Shown here: positions 54,666-64,000 of the stretch, one piece after another | Numbering within the stretch: the stretch's first letter is position 1 | How the letters are laid out: every line of letters starts with the position of its first letter | Assembly: GCF_014648035.1 (NCBI RefSeq) | Contig: NZ_BMQI01000028.1 | Span: forward strand, 1-64,000 | Length of the DNA: 64,000 nucleotides | From: Shewanella algicola | Lineage (GTDB): Bacteria; Pseudomonadota; Gammaproteobacteria; Enterobacterales; Shewanellaceae | Direction: 5' to 3' | The notes under the pieces: generated by a model | What the model was told of the DNA's origin: nothing | Database searches by the model: none | What the model saw: only the letters and a program-made list of their open reading frames with translations | Position numbers and translations under genes: made by a program

Positions 54666-55804
54666 TGACCTTACAGCTGCCACCATTGAGCCTCTATGTG
54701 CATATTCCTTGGTGTGTGCAAAAGTGTCCTTATTGCGACTTTAACTCTCATGGGCAAAACGGCGAGTTGCCGCAGCAGCAATATATTGATGCATTGCTGG
54801 CCGATCTTCAGGCTGACTTGGCGTATGTACAAAACCGTAAAATTCACACGATTTTTATTGGTGGTGGCACGCCTTCTTTATTTGATGCCAGTCAAATACA
54901 GCGTTTACTCGACGGTGCTCGCGCATTAATCCCCTTTGAAGATGACATTGAAATCACAATGGAGGCTAACCCGGGCACACTTGAACATGATGATTTTAGC
55001 GCCTACCGCGCGGCAGGAGTCACCCGGTTATCGATTGGTGTGCAAAGTTTTTCTAAAGATAAGCTCAATTTGCTCGGACGTATTCATAACGAAGATGAAG
55101 CCAAAATTGCGGCGCAAAAAGCCAAACAAGCAGACTACTTAAGTTTCAATCTCGACTTAATGCATGGTTTGCCAAACCAAAGCTTTGACGAAGCCATGCA
55201 CGACATCGACACGGCAACAGCATTGGCACCGCCGCATTTATCTTGGTATCAATTAACCATTGAGCCCAATACCTTGTTCCACTCAAAACCGCCACAACTG
55301 CCCGATGATGAAAACCTATGGCAGATATATGAACAAGGGCAAAAGAAGCTGGCAGAGTTGGGTTACGAGCAATATGAAATATCCGCCTATGCTAAACCCG
55401 GCTTTCAATGTCGTCATAACTTAAATTATTGGCAATTTGGTGATTATTTAGGGATTGGCTGCGGCGCGCACGGTAAAATAACTCTGCCGTCTGACAACCG
55501 TATTATCCGCACGGTTAAAATTAAGCACCCTAAAGGCTATTTAGCGGCACAAAACTACACCTTTGAAACCTCTGATGTGATTGAAGAAGATCGTCCATTA
55601 GAATACTTAATGAACCGCTTACGATTAATGACCCCGATTGCTAAAACAGAATTTGAACAACGTACCGGCCAATCTGCCGACGTCGTCAAGGTTGGCATGC
55701 AAAAGTCGATAGAAAGAGGTTTATTAACAGAAACCGACACGCATTGGCAGCTTACGCCCAAAGGCCACATGTTTGTTAACGACTTACTGTCGCAATTTAT
55801 TTAA
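54665..55804 (+). CDS. hemW: HemW radical SAM haem chaperone-like protein
   Basis: This radical SAM protein is related to HemN; family members act as haem-binding chaperones, not coproporphyrinogen dehydrogenases. The 4Fe-4S motif is CVQKCPYCDF (CX3CX2C), preceded by LYVHIPW. Next come FIGGGTPSLF, MEANPGTLE, RLSIGVQSF and a C-terminal HemN-like domain. At 379 residues it lacks the extra N-terminal part of true HemN. It is coupled to rdgB as in E. coli. Confidence 0.94.
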   Translation: MTLQLPPLSLYVHIPWCVQKCPYCDFNSHGQNGELPQQQYIDALLADLQADLAYVQNRKIHTIFIGGGTPSLFDASQIQRLLDGARALIPFEDDIEITMEANPGTLEHDDFSAYRAAGVTRLSIGVQSFSKDKLNLLGRIHNEDEAKIAAQKAKQADYLSFNLDLMHGLPNQSFDEAMHDIDTATALAPPHLSWYQLTIEPNTLFHSKPPQLPDDENLWQIYEQGQKKLAELGYEQYEISAYAKPGFQCRHNLNYWQFGDYLGIGCGAHGKITLPSDNRIIRTVKIKHPKGYLAAQNYTFETSDVIEEDRPLEYLMNRLRLMTPIAKTEFEQRTGQSADVVKVGMQKSIERGLLTETDTHWQLTPKGHMFVNDLLSQFI

Positions 55805-56006
55805 CCCGACTTTACTCCTGTAAAGAGCCCATTTGCGTTAGCTGTGGGCCGCTATTCTCGCCTTTGACTCTTTGCGCTGTTTATCTGTGCTCTTTCTCTA
55901 CGCTCGATGTAACAAGATACACACTTTATAACATTTAATTTAACACATTAAGTAAAAGCTTGATTAGGATGTCAGCCTATAAATTGTGTCGTTTAGGAAG
56001 ATATTG

Positions 56007-57857
56007 ATGTCCCTTAAAACTAAAACAACCTTAATTGCCGTGGCATTATCAAGCTTATTAAGTACATACGCTGTTGCGCACTCACATACTGCAGTTGAGT
56101 TAAGCCCACAGCAGAGCAAAGCAGAGACCGCCAATACTGAGTCTGCTAAGGCAAACGCGCTATTTGAAGCCATCTTTATAGAAAACGTGATGGCCAGTCC
56201 CGTTAACCAAACTTACTTAGGCATTAAGCAAGATTACGATAAGTGGAATGACTTATCAGAAGCGACTGCAGATGCCGAGCTTGCCCGTGCTAAAGATCAA
56301 CTTGCCCGCATAAATGCCATAGATATTGCTCAACTCGACGAGCAAACCACCTTAAGCTTTGAATTACTCAAAGCACGCATAGAGCAAACGATTGCCGATG
56401 ATAAGTGGCGTTATCACACCTATCCGGTAAACCAAATGTACGGCGTGCATTCTATGGTGGCATCGATATTAATTAACCAACATCAAATAACCGACGAAAG
56501 TGATGCTAAGGCTTATATCAGCCGCCTTAATGCCACCGAAACATTATTGGCGCAATTACAAACAGCGCTTGAAATCCGTGCCAACAAAAAGATTATTGCC
56601 CCTAAGTTTGTGTTTGCATATGTGATTGCAGACAGTCAAAACATTATCTCTGGCGCCCCCTTTAACGCTACCGATAAAGACAATGCGTTGTGGGCTGATG
56701 CCAACCGTAAAATCAATAAGCTCGACATTAGTGAAGACAAAAAACACGCCCTATTGGCCGAAGTTAAACAAGCTTTAATCACTAAAGTAAAGCCCGCTTA
56801 CCAGCAGTTTATTGCTTATGCCAAAACCTTAGAAGCCCGAGCTGATACGCGTGATGGTGCATGGAAACTCCCAGACGGAGAAGCCTTTTTTAATAATGCC
56901 CTATCCCGCACCACCACCACAGACATGAGCGCAAACCAAATTCATGACTTAGGTTTAGCAGAAGTAAAACGCATCCATAATGAAATGCGCCTCATTATGA
57001 AAAAGGTTAACTATACCGGTAACCTGCAAGAGTTTTTTACCTTTATGCGTGATGATAAGCAGTTCTATTACCCAGAAACTGCCGCCGGTAAACAAGCTTA
57101 TTTAACCGAAGCCAAAGCGCTAATCGACAATATGGAAACTCGCCTCGACGAAGTCTTTAAAATAAAGCCCAAGGCGGCATTATTAGTAAAACAAGTTGAA
57201 GCTTTTCGTGAGAAATCTGCAGGTAAAGCATTTTACGATCAACCCGCTCCTGATGGCTCTCGACCCGGCACTTACTACGCTAACTTATATAAAATGGAAG
57301 CAATGCCAAAATATCAAATGGAGGCGTTAGCCTACCATGAGGGTATACCAGGGCATCATATGCAGATTGCCATTGCCCAAGAACTGCAAGGCGTTCCAGA
57401 ATTTCGTAAATTTGGTGGTTACACTGCTTATATTGAAGGTTGGGGTTTATATTCTGAGTACTTTCCGAAAGAAATGGGCCTTTATGCCGACCCTTATTCA
57501 GATTTTGGCCGCTTATCAATGGAACTATGGCGCGCGTGTCGCCTAGTCGTCGATACAGGTATTCATGATAAAAAGTGGACTCGTGAGCAAGCCATTACTT
57601 ATTACGTCGATAACACGCCTAACGCCGAATCTGACGCGATAAAAATGGTTGAGCGCCATATTGTTATGCCATCGCAAGCGACTGCATACAAGGTTGGGAT
57701 GATTAAAATTTTATCGTTACGTGAAAAAGCTAAAAAACAACTTGGCGATAAGTTTGATATCCGTGATTTTCACACATTAGTATTAAAAAATGGCCCATTG
57801 CCTTTAGATGTACTAGAAGAGCAAGTGGATAAATGGATTAAGCAGCAAGTTATTTAA
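56007..57857 (+). CDS. DUF885 peptidase-like exported protein
   Basis: This protein of about 616 residues has a signal peptide (TTLIAVALSSLLSTYAVA), predicted to be periplasmic. The DUF885 core includes YHEGIPGHHMQIAIAQEL, a metallopeptidase-like HEXXXHH cluster, then FGGYTAYIEGWGLYSEYFPK and RACRLVVDTGIHDKKWTREQ. The zinc-binding and peptidase role is inferred from this motif. ATG at 56007 is used because AGGAAG lies about six bases upstream; the frame also opens at a GTG at 55986. A terminator follows at 57876. Confidence 0.88.
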   Translation: MSLKTKTTLIAVALSSLLSTYAVAHSHTAVELSPQQSKAETANTESAKANALFEAIFIENVMASPVNQTYLGIKQDYDKWNDLSEATADAELARAKDQLARINAIDIAQLDEQTTLSFELLKARIEQTIADDKWRYHTYPVNQMYGVHSMVASILINQHQITDESDAKAYISRLNATETLLAQLQTALEIRANKKIIAPKFVFAYVIADSQNIISGAPFNATDKDNALWADANRKINKLDISEDKKHALLAEVKQALITKVKPAYQQFIAYAKTLEARADTRDGAWKLPDGEAFFNNALSRTTTTDMSANQIHDLGLAEVKRIHNEMRLIMKKVNYTGNLQEFFTFMRDDKQFYYPETAAGKQAYLTEAKALIDNMETRLDEVFKIKPKAALLVKQVEAFREKSAGKAFYDQPAPDGSRPGTYYANLYKMEAMPKYQMEALAYHEGIPGHHMQIAIAQELQGVPEFRKFGGYTAYIEGWGLYSEYFPKEMGLYADPYSDFGRLSMELWRACRLVVDTGIHDKKWTREQAITYYVDNTPNAESDAIKMVERHIVMPSQATAYKVGMIKILSLREKAKKQLGDKFDIRDFHTLVLKNGPLPLDVLEEQVDKWIKQQVI

Positions 57858-57875
57858 GTTGAATAAAACAATAAA

Positions 57876-57907
57876 AATGCAGCACCCTAAGGTTGCTGCA
57901 TTTTTTT
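57876..57907 (+). terminator. Terminator after the DUF885 gene
   Basis: AATGCAGCA and TGCTGCATT flank a nine-base loop and are followed by a T-run, 18 bases past the DUF885 stop. A second hairpin, ACCCCAG/CTGGGGT at 57949-57970, lies shortly after. Confidence 0.85.
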
Positions 57908-58029
57908 ATTACGTTGAAAAAGTTTGAATACCAAAGCACAAAAAAATAACCCCAGATCAATGCCTGGGGTAACCAAATAACTAGGATGATGGTTTCAAAG
58001 CCGACATGGTTTTAGTTTGAAAAAAACAA

Positions 58030-58138
58030 GTGTCAGCACTGATCCAAAATTTGCATGGTTGCCGATTTGGGCATTCAACTGAAAAGGGGTCATTTCTCAG
58101 AAAAATACATATTCAAATCATTTCGAATCAACTGACAC
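58030..58138. repeat. Short element with GTGTCAG inverted ends
   Basis: A 109-base segment begins GTGTCAGCACTGATCC and ends GAATCAACTGACAC, giving seven-base inverted ends (GTGTCAG/CTGACAC). It contains phrases like GATCCAAAATTTGC and AAAAGGGGTCATTTCTCAG that look like insertion-sequence end DNA. No target duplication is seen. It could be an insertion-sequence remnant. The rest of the 57908-58261 gap has no gene. Confidence 0.4.
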
Positions 58139-58261
58139 CTATTGTATTGATATAAGAACAGACTGCAACAACTAACCTACTTTATATCAGTAAGCTATTG
58201 ATTAACGGCTCACTAAAAAACGAATCAATGAACTAGATAAGATGTTGATATAAAACAGATA

Positions 58262-58297
58262 AAAACAAAGCCGCAAGGTGACTTGCGGCTTTGTTTT
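58262..58297 (-). terminator. Strong bidirectional terminator after the LysR gene
   Basis: A perfect 16-base stem (AAAACAAAGCCGCAAG, loop GTGA, CTTGCGGCTTTGTTTT) lies 25 bases past the regulator's stop on the minus strand. The symmetry means it can end transcripts from both sides. Confidence 0.92.
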
Positions 58298-58322
58298 ATT
58301 TTAAGAACAATGTTTCCACATT

Positions 58323-59264
58323 TTACTTGCGGAGCTTGTATAAATGATCGAATTTAGCATCCCAATATGGCGGGTTAGCAATATGGGTTTTAATGAAATC
58401 AATAAATGCACTGACCTTTGGAGCCAAGTGTTTACGACGAGGGTAAACCGCTTGTAAAGGTAGGTTATGGGTTAATTGCCAATCAGGTAATAATGGCACT
58501 AATGTGCCTTGGGCAATTTCATCTTCCATTAGGTAACTGGCAAGATACACAATCCCTAAACCGCTGACGGCAGCCGACTTAAGTGCAGGTGCATTATCAA
58601 CTCGGAAATTACCAGAAACCCCAATCTCACAATAATCTTCGCCCTTTTTAAATTGCCACATGCTGTGCTCATGCCATTCGCCTTGATACACCAAGCAATT
58701 GTGTTCAACTAATTGTTCTGGACGACTGATATTACCATGTTGAGCAATATAACCTGGTGACGCAACTAACAAAAATTGACATTTCATTAGTGGTCTAGCC
58801 ACCATGCCAAGCGGTAATTGTTCAGACATAGTTAACAACAAGTCTAAACCTTCACTAACCACATCAACTTTATGGTCAAGCAAGCTGACTTGCAATTCAA
58901 GCTCAGGGTGGCGAGCCATAAAGTCTGGTAATGCCGGTATGATATGCATGGTACCAAATGATTGTGAGATCCCTACTTTCAATACGCCACGGGTTGCGTC
59001 ATTTAAGTTATGGACACTGGAAACAGCTTGTTCAGCATCGCGCAGTAATTCTTCACCTTGAAGGTACAACAAGTTACCTGCTTCGGTAAGACTTAAGCTG
59101 CGGGTTGTACGCTGAATGAGTTGAACACCAAGTTTATGTTCAAGATCTGCAACTTGCGTACTCACTTTGGATTTAGAAATGCCAAGACGTCTGGCAGCTG
59201 CACTAAAACTTCCTGCACGTGCAACATGAGTAAAAATTGCGATAGGTTCTAACAGTTCTAACAT
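58323..59264 (-). CDS. LysR-family transcriptional regulator
   Basis: This 313-residue regulator has an N-terminal winged helix-turn-helix (residues 1-60: FTHVARAGSFSAAARRLGIS, KSKVSTQVADLEHKLGVQLI, QRTTRSLSLTEAG). A periplasmic-binding-protein-like effector domain follows (about 90-300: LKVGISQSFGTMHIIPALPD, SGLGIVYLASYLM). It resembles the DmlR/YhjC-like subgroup. The target and ligand are unknown; no divergent partner gene lies next to it, as is common for LysR regulators, so it may act elsewhere. Confidence 0.92.
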   Translation of the reverse strand: MLELLEPIAIFTHVARAGSFSAAARRLGISKSKVSTQVADLEHKLGVQLIQRTTRSLSLTEAGNLLYLQGEELLRDAEQAVSSVHNLNDATRGVLKVGISQSFGTMHIIPALPDFMARHPELELQVSLLDHKVDVVSEGLDLLLTMSEQLPLGMVARPLMKCQFLLVASPGYIAQHGNISRPEQLVEHNCLVYQGEWHEHSMWQFKKGEDYCEIGVSGNFRVDNAPALKSAAVSGLGIVYLASYLMEDEIAQGTLVPLLPDWQLTHNLPLQAVYPRRKHLAPKVSAFIDFIKTHIANPPYWDAKFDHLYKLRK

Positions 59265-59607
59265 GAAAGTCGCCTTAAGCTGGTTACGACATTAAAAAAA
59301 TTAGGTGTTTGTTGAGTCAGGAATAAAAGCCACTTTAAGGGACTATTCCAAATTAAACATTCACGTCAACTCAGTGATATTCACGACCAGCTCACAGCAA
59401 ACAATAAGACAAAAAGTCAATACTGTCATGTGCAAGTCTCTTGTCCTAAATATAACCACATCTAAAGTAGAGTGCTTTTTTATTATAATTTTTATGAGTA
59501 TAACAAAAAAAACACCTGTGGCTCTATATTTATAATTGACAATTTTTTTATCAGAACAAAGAAATGGCGCTATAGCGGCTAATGAGTCGTTTTAACCAAT
59601 AAAAAAG
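59265..59607. other. Noncoding gap upstream of the LysR gene
   Basis: About 340 bases carry no supported gene. One open frame (59305-59535, plus strand) has no ribosome site and no recognisable content. The region is AT-rich and probably contains the promoter of the LysR gene. Confidence 0.4.
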
Positions 59608-59637
59608 CCCCTGTTTTTTTGAAATAGAAAACAGGGG
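59608..59637 (-). terminator. Terminator after the YggN-like gene
   Basis: CCCCTGTTTT and AAAACAGGGG form a ten-base stem with a ten-base loop; on the minus strand it is followed by GCTTTTTT. It lies about 40 bases past the stop of the DUF2884 gene. Confidence 0.88.
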
Positions 59638-59678
59638 AAGGTCAGGTGTCTTTCAGGGAGACGGGTTGACTAAAAAGC

Positions 59679-60491
59679 TTATTGAGTGGAGTCACCTAGT
59701 TTAGCTAGGGTAAATGGGGCTAGTTCGGGTATGGCCTGACGCGCTTGATTTTCGAGCACTAACAACCCTTCAAAATTGTCACAAACTTTGGTTGCACGAG
59801 CTTCAAGCTCTTGAGATTGCGACTCAAGTTGTTGCTCAATGTCGTTGCCTACATTATCCATTTTTTGTGAGAATGCATTCATCTTCTCTTCAAACGAGCC
59901 ACCTTCTGATGACATAATTTGGCTGCCTAGCGTCATCATTAATGAGCCCATAGAACTGGTCACCATCTGTTCTATTTCTTGTTCAAACTCTTCATTAAAG
60001 GTTTTTTCAATTGATGCTTCGGTAGAACCTAAATAAAACTTATCGCCTTGCTGATACGCCATAGTATCGACACGTTGTTGAATACCAGACATTAATTTAT
60101 CAATATGAGTGCCAGCGGCTTCGCCTAAAATTGGCGTCAGTGCCATGTTAACCGCTTGCGTAGCAATCGAAACCACATCGCCTACTAGGTCAATCACATC
60201 TGGCACTTGGCTCGAAAGCGCTTCTGAATACTGAGTGAGTATTTGTTGTTGTTCGTTGTTAAGGGTAACTTTTTTACCATCGACATACAGTTGACCCAAC
60301 TCAACTCGATATTTTTCTGCGCCGTTATCACTTATCTGTAAATTAGTGGGTTCAACCGTGACATCATAATTCAGCGTCACATTACATTTATCATCGTTGA
60401 GAGACATTTTTGCCATAGCTGGAGTCCATGCACCTGCGGTAAACAATACGCTGGTTAATGCTAAGCCACAGATCAATTTTTGCTTGGTCAT
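59679..60491 (-). CDS. yggN: YggN-like DUF2884 exported protein
   Basis: This 270-residue periplasmic protein of unknown function has a signal peptide (KLICGLALTSVLFTAGAWTPAMA). The DUF2884 body has CNVTLNYDVTVEPTNLQISD, LYVDGKKVTLN and a long central helical region with many Glu/Gln (FEEKMNAFSQKMDNVGNDIE), probably coiled coil. The frame extends to 60605, but ATG at 60491 starts the signal peptide and has AAGGA about nine bases upstream. In E. coli yggN is next to yggL-trmB-mutY, as here. Confidence 0.88.
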   Translation of the reverse strand: MTKQKLICGLALTSVLFTAGAWTPAMAKMSLNDDKCNVTLNYDVTVEPTNLQISDNGAEKYRVELGQLYVDGKKVTLNNEQQQILTQYSEALSSQVPDVIDLVGDVVSIATQAVNMALTPILGEAAGTHIDKLMSGIQQRVDTMAYQQGDKFYLGSTEASIEKTFNEEFEQEIEQMVTSSMGSLMMTLGSQIMSSEGGSFEEKMNAFSQKMDNVGNDIEQQLESQSQELEARATKVCDNFEGLLVLENQARQAIPELAPFTLAKLGDSTQ

Positions 60492-60720
60492 GATAAAGAT
60501 CCTTTTTGCAGTTCGAGTGCGAATAATTAAGTCGAATATAAAACTTACAAAGCACAAGCCGTGCCAAATATTCAAGGCTATGATTAATATTGGTTTTATT
60601 GTCAATCTGATTCGAGATGAGGAAAGGAAACGATGAATAACAGCAGTGTATTCGTAAAATAAACCAAAAAGTAGTCTATTTTACGAATCTCAATAATAAT
60701 TAATTTTCAGCATGATTAGC

Positions 60721-61635
60721 CTAAAAAATTGAGCGGCTAAGTTGTTGGCTAATATGTTCTAACATTGCGGTACCGGCAAGTGAGTTACCATTAATATCAA
60801 GTTCTGGTGACCACACACAAATAGACATATCACCGGGTATAACAGCAATAATACCGCCACCCACACCACTTTTACCTGGCATACCTACACGGTAGGCAAA
60901 TTCACCTGCGCCATCATACAATCCAGATGTGGCCAATAAGGCATTTAATTGCCTTGTTTGTACGGGCGTGACTATCTCATCACCCTCAAGGGTTTTGCCG
61001 CGATTAGCTAAATAAAACATGGCTCGAGATAAATCGGCGCAATTCATTTTTAATGAGCAGTAATGAAAATAGCTTTTCAGCACAGTATCGACATCACCGT
61101 CGAAATTACCGAAAGATTTCATTAAATAGGCAATTGACGCATTACGCGCACTAAATTGAAACTCAGAATCTGCTACTGTTTTGTCGTACGTGACACTTGG
61201 CTCTTGGCTTAACTGTCTCACCACTTCTAACATACGATGCTTAGGCGCGCCTAGACGGGCTTGCAGCAAGTCGGCAATAATTAGTGCGCCCGCATTAATA
61301 AAGGGGTTTCGTGGTTTGCCACGCTCTAACTCAACTTGAACTAAGGAGTTAAACGAATGACCTGAAGGCTCTTTTCCTACTCGACTCCAGATTTCTTCTT
61401 CTGTGTATAAGTTTAACGCAAGCGTTAGACTAAACACTTTGGAAATACTTTGAATAGAAAAAGGGTCAAGGAAATCGCCAGCGCCAATGGTAGTGCCGTC
61501 AACAGTCGTGATGGCAATACCTATTTTATTAGGATCAACATTGGCAAGGGCAGGAATATACCCCGCCACCTTGCCTTTACCCAATAGCGGCCTGACTTTG
61601 TCTACCGCTTCTTGTAGTAATAATTGCTCTGGCAA
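60721..61635 (-). CDS. glsA: Glutaminase
   Basis: This enzyme hydrolyses glutamine to glutamate and ammonia. It is a 304-residue member of the beta-lactamase-like glutaminase family, with the SXXK motif in [16 protein letters not shown] (Ser63, Lys66), [10 protein letters not shown] and [12 protein letters not shown]. It lies between yggN and yggL, a position that in E. coli is near asparaginase ansB. The start is six bases after the yggL stop, so it is likely cotranscribed with yggL and trmB. Confidence 0.95.
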   Translation of the reverse strand: MPEQLLLQEAVDKVRPLLGKGKVAGYIPALANVDPNKIGIAITTVDGTTIGAGDFLDPFSIQSISKVFSLTLALNLYTEEEIWSRVGKEPSGHSFNSLVQVELERGKPRNPFINAGALIIADLLQARLGAPKHRMLEVVRQLSQEPSVTYDKTVADSEFQFSARNASIAYLMKSFGNFDGDVDTVLKSYFHYCSLKMNCADLSRAMFYLANRGKTLEGDEIVTPVQTRQLNALLATSGLYDGAGEFAYRVGMPGKSGVGGGIIAVIPGDMSICVWSPELDINGNSLAGTAMLEHISQQLSRSIF

Positions 61636-61641
61636 TTTAGC

Positions 61642-61968
61642 TTAACCCCACCAGATGTCATATAAGGCACTAATTTCTATGCCTGATACTGGTTTGCTCT
61701 GCCAAAATGTCTGTACTGCTGCAATATCATCTTCGGTACACTTGCCAATGGCCTGGGTTGCAATGATACCTTCCCATTCTTTATGACCACCACCATGAAA
61801 GCCTAACTGGCGAGGTTCGATCACTTCATCAATAAACTGATCAACTAATGCATCAATATCTTGTTCAGAGACTGACTCGTCAAAGGTCCAATTGACATCG
61901 AACCCGAACTCTTGAAACTCATCCACTCGTAACTTTTTACGTAAACGACGGCTGCGATTTTGCGCCAT
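61642..61968 (-). CDS. yggL: YggL family protein (DUF469)
   Basis: This 108-residue protein of the YggL family opens with a basic segment (MAQNRSRRLRKKLRVDEFQE), then FGFDVNWTFDE, DALVDQFIDEVIEPRQL and FHGGGHKEWEGII. Function is not firmly known; proposals link it to ribosome assembly. It starts 23 bases after trmB and precedes glsA, probably one transcript. Confidence 0.94.
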   Translation of the reverse strand: MAQNRSRRLRKKLRVDEFQEFGFDVNWTFDESVSEQDIDALVDQFIDEVIEPRQLGFHGGGHKEWEGIIATQAIGKCTEDDIAAVQTFWQSKPVSGIEISALYDIWWG

Positions 61969-61991
61969 AATGTGTTCTCCAGTTGCTAAAA

Positions 61992-62708
61992 TTAAGCGAT
62001 ACGCTCAAACATGATATCCCAAACACCGTGACCAAGACGATGGCCACGCGCTTCGAACTTAGTTAACGGACGGTGGTCTGGACGTTCAACCACGGTACCC
62101 GTAGTAGATTGATTTTTATAACCTTCTGCAGCATTCATTACTTCTAACATATGTTCGCTGTAGTTTTCCCAATCTGTTGCCATATGCAGCACGCCGCCGA
62201 TTTTTAACTTACGACGGACTAACTCAACAAAGTCAGCTTGCACAATACGACGTTTGTGGTGACGTTTTTTGTGCCATGGGTCTGGGAAAAATAATTGCAA
62301 ACGCGCTAATGAGCCGTCAGCAATGCTGTGCTCTAATACTTCCATCGCATCATGATGGTATACACGTAAATTAGTGACTTTGGCTTCACCCGCGTCAGCT
62401 AAACACGCGCCAACACCTGGTTTGTGCACTTCAATACCAATAAAGTTTTGCTCAGGAGATGCACTTGCCATTTGCACTAGTGAGGCACCCATACCAAACC
62501 CGATTTCAAGAACGGTATCGGCATCACGCCCAAACACTTCTGTTAAATCAAGTGGTTGTGGTGTGTAGTCCAACCCCATAGCAGGCCAGTGAGCCTCAAT
62601 CGCTTGTGATTGGCCTTTGGTTAGTCGCCCTTCACGCAAAACAAAACTTCTGATTTTACGAATATACTTACCGTCTTCGTTAAACTCAGCTGTGGTAACG
62701 TCGCTCAT
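61992..62708 (-). CDS. trmB: tRNA (guanine-N7-)-methyltransferase
   Basis: This SAM-dependent enzyme methylates G46 in tRNA. The SAM-binding motif is [16 protein letters not shown], and the catalytic/tRNA region is [19 protein letters not shown]. At 238 residues it is full length. It is divergent from mutY, with 258 bases between starts, and is the first gene of the trmB-yggL-glsA transcript. Confidence 0.95.
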   Translation of the reverse strand: MSDVTTAEFNEDGKYIRKIRSFVLREGRLTKGQSQAIEAHWPAMGLDYTPQPLDLTEVFGRDADTVLEIGFGMGASLVQMASASPEQNFIGIEVHKPGVGACLADAGEAKVTNLRVYHHDAMEVLEHSIADGSLARLQLFFPDPWHKKRHHKRRIVQADFVELVRRKLKIGGVLHMATDWENYSEHMLEVMNAAEGYKNQSTTGTVVERPDHRPLTKFEARGHRLGHGVWDIMFERIA

Positions 62709-62966
62709 TTCTGCCTCATTGCTTACGTAATTTACCCAATGTAAGTATTTACCGTTAGCGTACTAACGCCACTATTTACATTCACATTACGCTTTTGCTA
62801 TTTGTGGTGGATCAATTTAAAAAATTAAGTTAGGCATTATACCTAAAGTCGTCGCACATGTTTACGCTAAATTAGTCATCAACAAGTGATTCTGCTCAAG
62901 TGAGTATAAAAGGTAAAAATGATTTGCCTACTTGTGTAATAAAATGGCTATAGATACACTGCGCCC

Positions 62967-64000
62967 ATGGAAAAAGTGACTACCTTTGCCGAGCGTATTA
63001 TTGCTTGGTACGACCTTAATGGTCGTAAAACACTGCCCTGGCAGATCAATAAAACACCTTACCGCGTTTGGGTGTCGGAAATTATGCTGCAACAAACCCA
63101 AGTCGCAACGGTTATCCCTTATTATGAGCGATTTATGGCAAGATTTCCGACGGTTGTCGAGCTTGCTAATGCTGAGCAAGATGAGGTATTACATTTATGG
63201 ACAGGATTAGGCTATTACGCCAGAGCGCGTAATTTGCATAAGGCCGCCCAGCATGTGCGTGATGCATTTAATGGCGTGTTTCCTACAGACTTTGATGATG
63301 TAGTTGCTTTATCTGGCATTGGTAAGTCTACCGCTGGAGCGGTGTTGTCACTCTCACTTGGACAACATCACCCTATTTTAGACGGCAATGTAAAACGCGT
63401 ATTAGCAAGACACGGTGCGATTGAGGGTTGGCCTGGGGTGAAAACGGTTGAGCAGCAGTTATGGCAATTAACTGAACAACTCACACCCAAAGTAGGTGTA
63501 GAGAAATTTAACCAAGCCATGATGGATATTGGCTCTAGTGTATGTACTCGTAGTAAACCACTTTGTGCGCAATGTCCTGTCGCAATTGACTGTAAGGCGC
63601 AATTACAAGGTGAACAAACTCGTTACCCCGGTAAAAAGCCAAAAAAAGTCACCCCTGCAAAGTCCGCTTTTATGTTGGTTATGGTTAACAATCGTGGTTC
63701 TGATACTACGGTTCAGTTAATGCAGCGTCCACCAGCGGGTATATGGGGTGGTTTGTGGTGTTTTCCACAATTTGATACAGAGGTGGAGTTGACTGATTAT
63801 TTAGCGCTGCATAACCTTAAAGCCTCAGAACAAGGCCTTGCAGGCTTTAGGCATACATTTAGTCACTTTCATTTAGACATTCAGCCCGTTTTAGTAGAAT
63901 TAACATCGCAGTCAGCTACGGGGATCATGGAACAAAACGCGACTCTCTGGTATAACATAGATCAACCAGCAAAAGTGGGATTAGCTGCGGCCACAGAGCG
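62967..64000 (+). CDS. mutY: A/G-specific adenine glycosylase, 3'-truncated by window
   Basis: This DNA repair glycosylase removes adenine mispaired with 8-oxoguanine. The reading frame runs off the right edge; about 344 codons are present. The helix-hairpin-helix ([19 protein letters not shown]) precedes the catalytic [13 protein letters not shown]. The iron-sulfur cysteines are in [17 protein letters not shown] (CX6CX2CX5C). The C-terminal MutT-like domain that recognises 8-oxoG has begun ([12 protein letters not shown]). ATG at 62967 has no strong ribosome site in view. It is divergent from trmB as in E. coli. Confidence 0.95.
   Translation, partial: MEKVTTFAERIIAWYDLNGRKTLPWQINKTPYRVWVSEIMLQQTQVATVIPYYERFMARFPTVVELANAEQDEVLHLWTGLGYYARARNLHKAAQHVRDAFNGVFPTDFDDVVALSGIGKSTAGAVLSLSLGQHHPILDGNVKRVLARHGAIEGWPGVKTVEQQLWQLTEQLTPKVGVEKFNQAMMDIGSSVCTRSKPLCAQCPVAIDCKAQLQGEQTRYPGKKPKKVTPAKSAFMLVMVNNRGSDTTVQLMQRPPAGIWGGLWCFPQFDTEVELTDYLALHNLKASEQGLAGFRHTFSHFHLDIQPVLVELTSQSATGIMEQNATLWYNIDQPAKVGLAAATE

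Noticed and set aside
59305-59535. 76-codon plus-strand frame upstream of the LysR gene
   Set aside because: There is no ribosome site, the composition is low-complexity, and it lies across the likely LysR promoter region.

Overview
The window looks like a chromosomal segment of a marine gammaproteobacterium close to Shewanella (Alteromonadales). The right half carries the conserved gammaproteobacterial block yqgE, ruvX, pilU/pilT, yggS, proC, yggT, DUF4426, rdgB, hemW, then yggN, glutaminase, yggL, trmB and mutY. The left half is an O-antigen/capsule locus in which an mntA-hepT toxin-antitoxin pair sits near glmM. Identification rests on recognising protein families and gene order; no search was run.

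Layout: 0.1-3.6 kb is accessory DNA: an unrecognised 337-residue gene, a hipBA toxin-antitoxin operon with palindromic operators, and a small zinc-ribbon-like ORF. From 3.9 to 36.2 kb nearly everything lies on the minus strand and reads as one long polysaccharide locus. In transcription order it has an SLBB export protein, wzz, gmm (broken by an insertion sequence), manC, manB, gmd, colC-like and colD-like genes (GDP-colitose), glycosyltransferases, wzx, wzy, fnlABC plus wbuB (UDP-L-FucNAc and its transferase), a wbpV-like epimerase, an initiating sugar transferase, ugd, wbpM, galU, mntA-hepT and glmM. The block at about 17-25 kb is visibly AT-rich. rfaH (36.9-37.4 kb) lies just upstream, and the leader between rfaH and the export gene holds one canonical ops site plus two near-ops sites inside an 86-bp duplicated hairpin module. 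This points to RfaH-dependent antitermination of the whole locus.

From 38.5 to 42.4 kb is a three-gene glucosylglycerate cassette: phosphatase, glucosyl-3-phosphoglycerate synthase and a GH13_18 phosphorylase. It is followed by 1.5 kb of noncoding 105-bp repeats built on palindromes. From 44 to 64 kb is housekeeping DNA: ruvX, yqgE, yciH, hemH, a glutathione peroxidase, a porin, the pilus retraction ATPases, proC, rdgB, hemW, a DUF885 peptidase-like protein, a LysR regulator and the yggN-to-mutY block. mutY is cut by the right edge.

The least explained features are repeats. A dispersed intergenic family dense in the normally rare tetranucleotide CTAG occurs at nine or more sites. A second, palindrome-based repeat array lies at 42.7-43.9 kb. 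Other points of note are the tandem ops leader, a HepT whose motif histidine is replaced by aspartate, an in-frame hexanucleotide microsatellite in a glycosyltransferase, and an IS10-type element with a perfect 9-bp target duplication and a fold-back hairpin over its transposase start.
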